Positions 33,177 through 40,946 of a stretch of DNA of 64,000 nt are shown here, piece by piece. The DNA is from an uncultured Saprospiraceae bacterium (GTDB lineage: Bacteria; Bacteroidota; Bacteroidia; Chitinophagales; Saprospiraceae). The notes beneath the pieces were generated by a model. It saw nothing but the letters and a program-made list of their open reading frames with translations, ran no database searches and was not told the origin of the DNA. The translations under genes were made by a program, and so were the position numbers. Every line of letters begins with the position of its first letter. Position 1 is the first letter of the stretch. Location of the stretch: assembly GCA_937980645.1 (NCBI GenBank), contig CALJPQ010000003.1:186001-250000 (forward strand). Reading direction: 5' to 3'.

Positions 33177-34970
33177 TCAGTGTGCCATTACGGTATGGGC
33201 ATCAAATTGCAGACGCGCCAATGAGCTGTAAAGGCCATCTTCGCGGGCGGAGAGTTCCTCGTGCGTGCCTTGCTCCACAATGCGCCCGCCGTCGAGAACG
33301 TAGATGAGGTCGGCAGCGCGCACTGTGGCTAAACGGTGTGCGATGATGATGCTCGTGCGGCCTTCCATGAGGTTGTCTAAGGCCTCCTGCACCACGCGCT
33401 CGCTTTCGGCGTCGAGCGAAGAAGTGGCTTCGTCTAAGAGCAGGATGGCCGGGTCGCGCAGGATGGCTCGCGCAATGGCGATACGCTGGCGCTGCCCCCC
33501 CGAAAGGCGAATGCCGCGCTCGCCCACCACCGTGTCGAGGCCCTGCGGAAACTGCTGAATGAAATCTAAGGCATTGGCTTTACGCGCCGCCTCTATGACC
33601 TCCTCCTCATTCGCATCGGGCCGACCATAGAGAATGTTCTCCCGAATAGTACCGCCGAAGAGAATGACTTCCTGAGGTACCAAAGCAAAATTGCTGCGAT
33701 AGGAAGCCAGATCATAGTCGTAGATGCTGGCATCGCCCACGCGAATATCACCTTTTTGCGGGCGATGAAACTGCAACAGCAATTGCATAATAGTGCTCTT
33801 ACCCGCGCCACTTTGGCCGACTAAAGCCACTTTCTTACCTGCCGGGATGGTCAGCGTAACGCCTTTGAGTACCTCCATATCCGGACGAGTAGGATAGGCA
33901 AAATGCACATCGAGCAGATGAACATCAGCGTTCAGACGGCGTGCAGGCCGATTGACCTGAGGCCTTTCTTCCGCTTCGGAGGGCAAACGCAAAATCTCCC
34001 GGACGCGCTCTGTGGCGCCCAATGCTCCTACCAACTCAGTGTAAAAGTTACCCAGCCCTGCAATGGCGCCTCCAATAACGGCCGTGTAGGTTACAAAGGC
34101 AATCAATTCGCCCGCCGTCATTTGCTTGGTCTGCACCAGGTACATGCCAAAGCCCAGAATGAAGAACAGCGCTCCAAAGAGCATCGTGATGATAAACACC
34201 GCGAAAAAAGCTCGCCCCGAAGCATAACGCATCGAGACATCCACCACCCGGTCGTTGGCGCGTGCATAGCGCCCTCGTTCAGAAAGCTCATTGGTGAAGG
34301 CTTTGACCGCGTGAATGCTTTGCAGCGTTTCATCCAAAATGGTGTTGGCTTCGCCCAGAGCATCCTGCCGTTGCTTCGACAAACGCCGCACCCAACGGCC
34401 AAAAATCAGCGCACCGATAACGATAATCGGAAACGTGGCCAGCATGACACCTGCCAGCCGCGGCGACATCCACGTCAGCAGCACAGTACCGCCCAGCAAA
34501 ACAAGCAGCTGGCGAATGAATTCCGCCAGCACAAAGTAGAGCAGATTGTACAAACGCTCAATGTCGTTCGTCAGGCGGCTAACCAGCTCACCCACCCGGT
34601 TTTTTTCAAAAAAAACAATCGGCAGCGCAATGAGCCGCTCGTACAGCGCCCGGCGCACATCCGCCGTGCCGCGTTCGCTTACCACGGCGAAAAGCCGAAC
34701 TCGGGCATAAGAAATTACGCCCTGAAAGACGAGAATGACAGCCATCCACAGGCCAATGCGCGTCAGGTTAAAGTCGGCCACTACGCCCTGAGCCACGTCG
34801 AGCATCTTCCCAATGAGGTAGGGAAAAAGCATGAAAACGCCGCTGGAAAGGAACAGGAGCAAAAGGCCAGCGAAGAAGTGGAACCGGTAAGGGCGGATGA
34901 AATGGAACAAATAAAGCGCTTCGCGTAAGGACTCTCGCGACAAGCGCGGTCGGGCTTTTTCCGAATTCAT
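33177..34970 (-). CDS. MsbA-like ABC exporter (fused membrane and ATPase domains)
   Basis: A 597-aa half-transporter that would work as a homodimer. Residues ~25-320 are a six-helix exporter membrane domain; the ATPase domain has Walker A GQSGAGKST (~395), Q-loop VPQEVILF, signature LSGGQRQRIAIARA, Walker B ILLLDEATSSLD and the H-loop IAHRLATV. Lipid-A flippase is the closest named type, but drug or lipid export is possible. ATG 34970 is chosen because a CAACTTTG promoter box sits 6 bp upstream, which would make it nearly leaderless, and 37 more upstream codons look non-coding. Divergent from the OmpA-like gene. Confidence 0.92.
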   Translation of the reverse strand: MNSEKARPRLSRESLREALYLFHFIRPYRFHFFAGLLLLFLSSGVFMLFPYLIGKMLDVAQGVVADFNLTRIGLWMAVILVFQGVISYARVRLFAVVSERGTADVRRALYERLIALPIVFFEKNRVGELVSRLTNDIERLYNLLYFVLAEFIRQLLVLLGGTVLLTWMSPRLAGVMLATFPIIVIGALIFGRWVRRLSKQRQDALGEANTILDETLQSIHAVKAFTNELSERGRYARANDRVVDVSMRYASGRAFFAVFIITMLFGALFFILGFGMYLVQTKQMTAGELIAFVTYTAVIGGAIAGLGNFYTELVGALGATERVREILRLPSEAEERPQVNRPARRLNADVHLLDVHFAYPTRPDMEVLKGVTLTIPAGKKVALVGQSGAGKSTIMQLLLQFHRPQKGDIRVGDASIYDYDLASYRSNFALVPQEVILFGGTIRENILYGRPDANEEEVIEAARKANALDFIQQFPQGLDTVVGERGIRLSGGQRQRIAIARAILRDPAILLLDEATSSLDAESERVVQEALDNLMEGRTSIIIAHRLATVRAADLIYVLDGGRIVEQGTHEELSAREDGLYSSLARLQFDAHTVMAH

Positions 34971-34975
34971 GGGCA

Positions 34976-34983
34976 CAAAGTTG
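34976..34983 (-). promoter_or_regulatory. Near-consensus -7 box for the ABC exporter
   Basis: Minus-strand CAACTTTG, one mismatch to TAnnTTTG, 6 bp before ATG 34970; transcription would start at or beside the start codon. Confidence 0.45.
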
Positions 34984-35071
34984 CAGCCATAAACCGCGCT
35001 TTTGCAGAAATGTTTTGCGTTAATTGTGAAACTTTCGCGCTTACTTTGCCCCACACAAGGCATTTCTACGC

Positions 35072-35677
35072 ATGAACACACGCCTGCTTGCTCCCGCCGT
35101 CGTCTTCCTCATCTGGAGTGCCATTTGCTGGCGCTGGTACGTCTGTGGCATCAAAGAGCGGTGCGACGGCGCCGCTGTGCAACCCGCCGCTGCCGGACAA
35201 GCCGTGCCGTTTCCTGTTGAGGACTACCTCCAGGAAAACGCCAATGAGCCGGGGGCGCCCCGAGCTGAACCCTTGCCGCAGCCGCCCGCGCCGCCTCAAG
35301 GCGCTGGCGATGACATGGAGCGGGTTTCTTTCAGCGAATTACCCGACCAGGTGCTCATCCATTTTCCTTACAACTCCATCCGCAAGCAGGACGATGCCGC
35401 CGTGGAGGAATACCTGACACGCCTGACCGAGTACCTCAAAACCAGCGGGCAAAGGGTAACCATCACCGGCCACACCGACAATGTAGGTGACCCGAAAACC
35501 AACTACCGCCTCGGCCTACAACGCGCCCAGGCCATTCGCAAAATCTTAGTGAGTAAAGGCGTACCTGCCGAGCGCATCACCTGTCTTTCCAAAGGCGAAA
35601 AAGAGCCCATCGCTACCAACGATAACCCGCGCGGACGCTACAAAAACCGACGTGCCGAAATCCGTATAACACCCTGA
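35072..35677 (+). CDS. OmpA-family peptidoglycan-binding protein
   Basis: A 201-aa envelope protein. An N-terminal hydrophobic helix (~8-25) acts as signal or membrane anchor, followed by a Pro/Ala/Glu-rich linker (~45-100) and a C-terminal OmpA-like domain (~105-200) with ITGHTDNVGDPKTNYRLG and NRRAEIRI, whose Asp and Arg bind diaminopimelate in peptidoglycan. There is no beta-barrel, unlike full OmpA. A 35-bp gap leads to the next gene, suggesting an envelope operon with the coiled-coil protein. Confidence 0.9.
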   Translation: MNTRLLAPAVVFLIWSAICWRWYVCGIKERCDGAAVQPAAAGQAVPFPVEDYLQENANEPGAPRAEPLPQPPAPPQGAGDDMERVSFSELPDQVLIHFPYNSIRKQDDAAVEEYLTRLTEYLKTSGQRVTITGHTDNVGDPKTNYRLGLQRAQAIRKILVSKGVPAERITCLSKGEKEPIATNDNPRGRYKNRRAEIRITP

Positions 35678-35712
35678 TATCCTGATACTTTTATCCCTCT
35701 TAAAGGCAACGC

Positions 35713-36810
35713 ATGTTCCAGCAAAACGTCTTCCAGGGCCCGGGTACCGGTACTTTTGCCACCCACACCTTCGAAATTCTTTTCATGCTCCTCGTCGCCG
35801 CCCTCATTGGCTTGTGGTTGGGCTGGCTGCTGTGGAGCCGTTATCGTCAAAAGGCTGAGCAATTGCAAACTGAAAATGCCAGCCTGGCCGCCACGGCACA
35901 GGCCCTGCGGCAGGAAATTGAAAACCAGAAAGCACAGTATGCGACTGCGGAGTCTGAACGTGCCGCACTTGAAACCCGCGTCCACAGCCTGACGTGGGAA
36001 AATCAGAACCTGCAAAAGACCGTGGACATGTTGCGCGGTGAATTAGACGCCCTTCAGGCAGCCAATCGTCGCTATGCTTCCGAACTGGGCATGAGCCTGG
36101 AACCCGATGCCCCATCAGAAGAAGTGCCCATGGACATCGAGGCGCCCGCTAATGCCGTGCTGGTCGAAGAAACCGCCGACGGCGATGCCACCACCCACAC
36201 CGGGGCCGAAACCGACCACAACCAGGCAACGGCAGTAACGCTCGGCGGACGGGAAATCCCGGTGGACGTAGCACCCACCCCTGAGCAGGAAGACCCCGAG
36301 CTGCAACCCTCCGATGTCCAAAGCCACCGCGAAGGTGCCAGCCAGAGCGTTCCTCCACCCACTCACGTCCCTCCGCACACCCTTGAAGGCGTGCGCTTCA
36401 TCGAACCAGTGCCGCGCGGCACTATAATACCGCTCGAGGAACTGTCCGACCCACCTGTCGTTGAGCCTGAAACATCGCCCGCCGCTCCATCATCAACCAG
36501 CGAAGGGGTGGCTCCTGAGCCGCCGCCTATCGTCGTCCTTGATGGCCCGCGAGACGACCTCAAGGTCATCGAAGGCATCGGCCCGAAAATTGAGCAGCTG
36601 CTCTTCGCCAAAGGCATCACCACCTACGGCCAATTGGCCGCCACTTCCGTGCAGCAACTCAAAGACATCCTGGCCGAAGCAGGTCCGCGCTACACCATGC
36701 ACGACCCAGGCACCTGGTCGGCCCAAGCTCTGCTGGCCGCTAACGGCGAATGGGACAACCTCAAGGCCTACCAGGAGTTCCTGCATGGCGGCAAACGCCC
36801 GGACAAATAA
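35713..36810 (+). CDS. Membrane-anchored coiled-coil protein with C-terminal helix-hairpin-helix-like domain
   Basis: A 365-aa protein with one membrane segment near residues 22-42, a long coiled coil (~45-135, Gln/Glu/Ala heptads), an acidic Pro/Glu/Thr-rich linker (~140-275), and a C-terminal module ~280-360 (DDLKVIEGIGPKIEQLL, then GITTYGQLAA, and M-H-D-P-G-T-W) of the helix-hairpin-helix type also seen fused to other envelope proteins. The HHH fold suggests DNA or protein binding; no function is known. It follows the OmpA-like gene by 35 bp on the same strand and ends 25 bp before the convergent DciA-like gene. Confidence 0.75.
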   Translation: MFQQNVFQGPGTGTFATHTFEILFMLLVAALIGLWLGWLLWSRYRQKAEQLQTENASLAATAQALRQEIENQKAQYATAESERAALETRVHSLTWENQNLQKTVDMLRGELDALQAANRRYASELGMSLEPDAPSEEVPMDIEAPANAVLVEETADGDATTHTGAETDHNQATAVTLGGREIPVDVAPTPEQEDPELQPSDVQSHREGASQSVPPPTHVPPHTLEGVRFIEPVPRGTIIPLEELSDPPVVEPETSPAAPSSTSEGVAPEPPPIVVLDGPRDDLKVIEGIGPKIEQLLFAKGITTYGQLAATSVQQLKDILAEAGPRYTMHDPGTWSAQALLAANGEWDNLKAYQEFLHGGKRPDK

Positions 36811-36834
36811 TAGACGCAATACTGCCAGGTACTC

Positions 36835-37125
36835 CTATCGGATAATCACGTCGCGAACGTAGTTCTCGCCCATTGCCTCATTGATGAGGTCGCGGATTTT
36901 CTCTCGCGCAAACGACAACTCCTGCCGCAAGGGCGCTGACAGCACGGTGATATAAAGCACACCCCGATGCACCCGCACCTCCGAGGTGTAGGTCTCAATC
37001 TTTTTGCCCATAAGCCTGTCCCAAACGGCGCGCACTTGAAGTTCCTTCAAATGCCCATCGAGCCGAAGTTCCTTCAGCGTAGCCTGCAAAGCCTCTTTCA
37101 ATGTCAGATCGTTGCGCTTTTTCAA
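36835..37125 (-). CDS. DUF721/DciA-like protein
   Basis: A 96-aa protein of the DUF721 family, whose actinobacterial and gammaproteobacterial members (DciA) help load replicative helicase. Visible pattern: LKEALQATLKEL at the N-terminus, W-x2-L-M-G-K-K-I, then V-L-Y-I-T-V-L-S-A-P-L-R-Q-E-L-S-F, the DUF721 core. There is no ATG in a sensible place; the best start is TTG 37125 (product opening MKKRNDLTLKEAL), matching typical family N-termini. Confidence in the exact start is low. It is divergent from the LolC/E-type permease. Confidence 0.82.
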   Translation of the reverse strand: MKKRNDLTLKEALQATLKELRLDGHLKELQVRAVWDRLMGKKIETYTSEVRVHRGVLYITVLSAPLRQELSFAREKIRDLINEAMGENYVRDVIIR

Positions 37126-37301
37126 GGGAAAAAGAAAACTGAAAAAATGAAATGGATGGCGGCTGCTTCCCGTAGGTGTACAGAGGGTATTTCCGAACGG
37201 CGAAGGTAAGAAAGGCGTGGCATTTGCTCCTGCGCGCCCCGGCAATTGCACGCAGAGAGGCCATGCACGTTCACGCCAAAAGACTGACCTTTGTGCCTGC
37301 C

Positions 37302-38516
37302 ATGCTTCCGTTCTTTTTTGCCCGGCGATATTTGTTTGCCAAAGGCAGCAGCAATGCCATTCATATCATTTCCGGCATTTCAGTGTTGGGTATTGCAATT
37401 GGCACCGCAGCCCTCATTCTGGTGCTGTCGGTATTCAACGGCTTTGAAAACCTGCTGGCCGGGCTGTTTGGCTATTTCAATCCGGAGATCAAAATTACTC
37501 CTGCTCGAGGTAAGACGTTCGTCGCTGATAGCGCTCTTCTGGAGCATTTGCGACAGACACCCGGCGTAGCTTTGGTAAGCGAAACGCTGGAAGAGATTGC
37601 TTTCTTCGAATACGAAGGCTCGCAAGACTTTGGGGTGCTTAAGGGCGTGGATGCTTACTATGCCCGCATCAACGACATTGACTCGACGCTTACCACCGGG
37701 CGATACGTGCTGCAAGAAGGCGACATCTTCTATGCCGTAGTGGGCGCCGGCATGAGCCACAAGTTGCGTGTGCGTATAGAGGGCAACCTTTTTCCTTTGC
37801 GCGTGTATATGCCCCGACAGAAAACCGGCCACATGGAGCAACCGTTCACGGTACGCTATGCTTATCCGGTAGGTATCTTCTCCATCCAGCAGGAGTTTGA
37901 CAACCAGTATATTTTGGCTGATCTGGAATGGGTTCGGGAATTGCTCGACGTCCCGGAAGGTACTGTGTCGGCACTGGAAGTACGCTGTCAGCAAGGGGCA
38001 TCCGTAGCGCAGGTGAAGGCGCGTCTGGCGCAGGTGTTGGGCAACGGTTTTGTTTTGCGCGACCGCTACGAGCAAAACGAGGCCTTTTTCAAGGTCATGC
38101 GCGTAGAAAAGTGGATGGGCTTTGCCATCCTGACGCTCATGCTCTTGCTCATGGCGTTCAACATGGTGGGCGCCCTCTGGATGCTCGTGCTGGACAAGCA
38201 GCGCGACATCTCGACCCTGCGCAGCCTGGGGGGCGACGATCACCTCATCCGGCGCATCTTCATTGGCGAAGGGCTGCTGCTTACTGCGTTGGGCATGGTG
38301 CTTGGTGTTGTGCTTGCCGTGGCCCTGTACGCAGCGCATAAGCAATGGAACCTCATCGAAATGCCCGTTGGCTTTGTGGTCAGCAGCTACCCTGTGGAGA
38401 TGCGCGCCGAAGATTTTCTGCCCGTAACGGCTACGGTGTTGCTTATCGGGCTACTGGCCTCGCTGGCGCCTGCTGCCCGCGCCGTGCGCGTGCCGGCGTA
38501 TTGGCGTGAGGAGTAA
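37302..38516 (+). CDS. FtsX-family lipoprotein-releasing permease (LolC/LolE-like)
   Basis: A 404-aa inner-membrane permease. Start ATG 37302 gives MLPFFFARRYLFAKGSS, the normal family opening; a first transmembrane helix at ~20-45 (GISVLGIAIGTAALILVLSVFNG) is followed by a large periplasmic MacB-type domain and three C-terminal helices (~270-395) separated by L-G-G-D and L-L-T-A-L-G type segments. In Proteobacteria LolCDE releases lipoproteins to LolA; the ATPase LolD is not encoded in the window, as is common for the dispersed genes of Bacteroidota. A GACCTTTG-type box precedes it. Confidence 0.92.
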   Translation: MLPFFFARRYLFAKGSSNAIHIISGISVLGIAIGTAALILVLSVFNGFENLLAGLFGYFNPEIKITPARGKTFVADSALLEHLRQTPGVALVSETLEEIAFFEYEGSQDFGVLKGVDAYYARINDIDSTLTTGRYVLQEGDIFYAVVGAGMSHKLRVRIEGNLFPLRVYMPRQKTGHMEQPFTVRYAYPVGIFSIQQEFDNQYILADLEWVRELLDVPEGTVSALEVRCQQGASVAQVKARLAQVLGNGFVLRDRYEQNEAFFKVMRVEKWMGFAILTLMLLLMAFNMVGALWMLVLDKQRDISTLRSLGGDDHLIRRIFIGEGLLLTALGMVLGVVLAVALYAAHKQWNLIEMPVGFVVSSYPVEMRAEDFLPVTATVLLIGLLASLAPAARAVRVPAYWREE

Positions 38517-38542
38517 GGCATGCTTCCGGCGGTAGCGCCGCC

Positions 38543-39106
38543 TCAAGTCGTCTCTGCGCTGCCTTCGGCCACATACCGCCACAGCGCTGCCGCATGGATG
38601 GCTTGCGCAACACCCTCATGGCGCAGCGCGTGGAGCAACTCATCGCGTGTCAGCAGGCACACGCGTAGGTCTTCGGTGTCCTCCAGATCGGGGGCTCGCA
38701 GACGCTCGACATTGACGGCTAAGAAGATGTGGCACCAGTTGGTATGCGTGCCCGGATTGGCGCAAGCGCGGAAGTAGTACTGCCACTGACCGCCGCCGAA
38801 GCCCGTTTCTTCGAGCAGTTCGCGCTGGGCATTTTCCAACAGCGGAATGCCTTCATCTGCCACGCCGGCGGGCAGCTCATAATGCACCTGTTGCAGGCCG
38901 TGGCGGTATTGGCGGATGAGCACAAAGCGCTCGTCGCGCGTCAGAGCCAGCACCGAGACCCAATCGGGGTATTCAAAGACAAAGTAATTTGGAATGCGCG
39001 CGCCGTTGGGCAACCGCACACTATCTTCGCGCAGGCACATGTAGGGCCGGCACTCGTACACATAGTGGCTGCGCTCAATGTGCCAGGGTTGAGGGTCGGT
39101 AAGCAC
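38543..39106 (-). CDS. NUDIX hydrolase (ADP-sugar pyrophosphatase type)
   Basis: A 187-aa protein using GTG 39106 as start; product opens MLTDPQPWHIERSHYVYECR, as in homologues, and the upstream open frame contains the promoter box (39160-39167) and terminator hairpin, so it is not coding. The NUDIX helix reads ENAQRELLEETGFGGG; the REx2EExG core is intact but the first Glu of the GX5E element is replaced by Ile, so activity may be altered. The upstream ELPAG segment is typical of ADP-ribose/ADP-sugar pyrophosphatases. Confidence 0.85.
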   Translation of the reverse strand: MLTDPQPWHIERSHYVYECRPYMCLREDSVRLPNGARIPNYFVFEYPDWVSVLALTRDERFVLIRQYRHGLQQVHYELPAGVADEGIPLLENAQRELLEETGFGGGQWQYYFRACANPGTHTNWCHIFLAVNVERLRAPDLEDTEDLRVCLLTRDELLHALRHEGVAQAIHAAALWRYVAEGSAETT

Positions 39107-39159
39107 GGAAGAAGTGAGTGAAAGGTGAAAAGTGAAAAATGACCAATAGAGTGGCTGCG

Positions 39160-39167
39160 CAAACATA
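39160..39167 (-). promoter_or_regulatory. TAnnTTTG -7 box for the NUDIX gene
   Basis: Exact TATGTTTG on the minus strand, 61 bp upstream of the GTG start, just after the previous gene's terminator. The leader has a pyrimidine-rich run with repeated TTCAC near 39113-39140. Confidence 0.55.
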
Positions 39168-39174
39168 CTCCAGC

Positions 39175-39213
39175 AAAAAAACACGCCGGCTCGAGGCGAC
39201 CCGAGCCGGCGTG
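39175..39213 (-). terminator. Rho-independent terminator of the delta-60 protein gene
   Basis: A 12-bp perfect stem (CACGCCGGCTCG / CGAGCCGGCGTG), 8-base loop, followed on the minus strand by seven T. It starts 25 bp after the stop of the delta-60 gene: the clearest intrinsic terminator in the window. Confidence 0.85.
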
Positions 39214-39238
39214 AGGGCATGCAGCCTGTTTTGGGTTT

Positions 39239-40822
39239 CTAACGCGGTGCTATGGTCAGCGGTACACTTGAGGTGCGTCCGTTCTCGTCGCGGAAGCGCA
39301 GCCAGTACAGCCCGGCAGTCAGTGTGGGTAGTTCAACGGGAAGCAGGTTTTGGCCCGCCTCCCAGGCGCGCATGGGCGACAGAGCGGCGGTAGTGCGACC
39401 ATGGATGTCGAGCAGGTCTATTTGCAAGCGTTGCGGTTCGGCGACGTCGAACTGTATGGTGGTCTGTTCGCGTGCCGGGTTGGGGAAGATGCGTACGCTG
39501 CCCAAGTCGAGGCGCACCTCTTTGGCACTAACGACGCTGTTGTTGTAGCGATGAACGAAGAGACCGTCGTCGGTGGGCAGAAAGTACTCACCGCCGACGA
39601 GAATTTTACCGTCGGCCTGCAGGGCCAGATCGAGGCCTGCTTGGTTATTGCTTTGAAGAACAAAGCCGCTATTGCCGAAAGTAGCATCTATCTGCCCGTT
39701 ACTGTTCAGGCGCGCCAGGATGTAGCCCTCCTCGAACGTAGTGCTATCAATAAGCGCGGAAGCGAGGACGACGATCTTGCCATCGGCCTGCACGCGGCAT
39801 TTGCTGGTAAACGTCCTCTGTGTACCAGAAGGCAAGAAACTCGCCATGCCGCCACTACCAAACGTGTTGTCCACCGAGCCGTTGGCATTCAGCCGTAAGA
39901 CACGCAGTGAGTCGGCCTGTGAGAGTTGAGTTCCCGCCAGCAAAAATTTACCGTCAGCGGCGCGCGTAATGTCGTTGATAAAACTAAACCGGGTGCTAAG
40001 CGTACTCAGGCGCACAACGCCTGCGGTACCGAAAGTAAAGTCTAACTGGCCATTGCTGTTCAGGCGTAGCAGCAGGCCCAAAATCGCCTGGGTGGCCAGG
40101 TCAGCTGTTGCTCCTGCCGCGACAATCTTGCCATCTGGTTGTATCGCAATACTCGAAAAGAAGCTAACGAAAAGCAGAGAGGGTGCATTCACACGACCAT
40201 TGCCGTTGAAGGTGGCATCGGGGGTTCCGTTGGCATTGAAGCGAAGTACAACGCCTTGGGGCAGGTCCAGATTAGGGTCTATGGTAACGCCGGCGAGCAC
40301 GATTTTGCCATCGGGTTGCACGGCCCCGCCGTACAGGTATTCCTCCCCCACGCCCGGGTTGAGGTCGAGCTGCACAACGCCGTTGTTGCCAAAAGTGGTA
40401 TCAGGCTGGCCCGTGGCATCCAGCACAATCAGGCGTGTTTCGTCAATGGTGTCCTGCCCGTAAGCATTCAGGACCAGAAGAGTCTTGTTGCCGGGCAAGG
40501 CCATGGCGAAGGTAAGGTCCTGGAACATTTCGGGTTCGGGTTGGCCTACAGCGATGCCGGCAGCGCCAAAGGATGCGTCTATCTGGCCATTGGGCAGCAG
40601 CCGCGTGGCGTAGTAGGCATCGTCCACAGAAGCACAGACGACCGTGCGGTTTTGGGCGTCTAAGGCCAGAAAGGTGCCGGTGTAAAAGCCGGCCTGGGGT
40701 AGAAGGACACGCCCGCCAGTGCCATAAGTGGCATCCAGCGTGCCGTCTTGAGCATGGACTACCGATGAAGCCAGGAGGAGGACGAGACCGAGCAGCAGAA
40801 AGAAGGGTGTTTTTGCTTTCAT
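39239..40822 (-). CDS. Secreted delta-60 repeat protein with type IX sorting domain
   Basis: A 527-aa exported protein. Start ATG 40822 gives MKAKTPFFLLLGLVLLLASS, with cleavage near VVHAQ. It has at least seven delta-60 style repeats, each with a G-x-(I/L/P)-D-x-(T/S)-(Y/F)-G core (GTLDATYG, GQIDASFG, GQPDTTFG, GQLDFTFG, GSVDNTFG, GQIDATFG) and alternating PDGKIV-type strands, predicted to form a beta-propeller. The last ~85 residues (VRIFPNPAREQ, ending GLYWLRFRDENG) are a Por sorting domain. No catalytic motif; surface binding is inferred. It is followed by a strong terminator. Confidence 0.9.
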   Translation of the reverse strand: MKAKTPFFLLLGLVLLLASSVVHAQDGTLDATYGTGGRVLLPQAGFYTGTFLALDAQNRTVVCASVDDAYYATRLLPNGQIDASFGAAGIAVGQPEPEMFQDLTFAMALPGNKTLLVLNAYGQDTIDETRLIVLDATGQPDTTFGNNGVVQLDLNPGVGEEYLYGGAVQPDGKIVLAGVTIDPNLDLPQGVVLRFNANGTPDATFNGNGRVNAPSLLFVSFFSSIAIQPDGKIVAAGATADLATQAILGLLLRLNSNGQLDFTFGTAGVVRLSTLSTRFSFINDITRAADGKFLLAGTQLSQADSLRVLRLNANGSVDNTFGSGGMASFLPSGTQRTFTSKCRVQADGKIVVLASALIDSTTFEEGYILARLNSNGQIDATFGNSGFVLQSNNQAGLDLALQADGKILVGGEYFLPTDDGLFVHRYNNSVVSAKEVRLDLGSVRIFPNPAREQTTIQFDVAEPQRLQIDLLDIHGRTTAALSPMRAWEAGQNLLPVELPTLTAGLYWLRFRDENGRTSSVPLTIAPR

Positions 40823-40917
40823 AATGCGAAGTTTGTTTTCTGTGAAATGACGTCTCAAAGGTCTGTCGCGTTGGGCAACCGTTTTCTTATTGAAGCGTTA
40901 AAACCATCCGGCTGCCG

Positions 40918-40925
40918 TAATTTTG
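40918..40925 (+). promoter_or_regulatory. TAnnTTTG -7 box for mutS2
   Basis: Exact TAATTTTG; the predicted start point falls near 40930, at or just before the in-frame ATG at 40932 and 17 bp before ATG 40947. Confidence 0.6.
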
Positions 40926-40946
40926 CTGCCAATGGAAGAAAAACGC

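Noticed and set aside
33903..34928. 341-codon frame antisense to the ABC exporter
   Set aside because: It mirrors the ABC frame and has low-complexity His/Gln/Asn composition typical of shadow frames.
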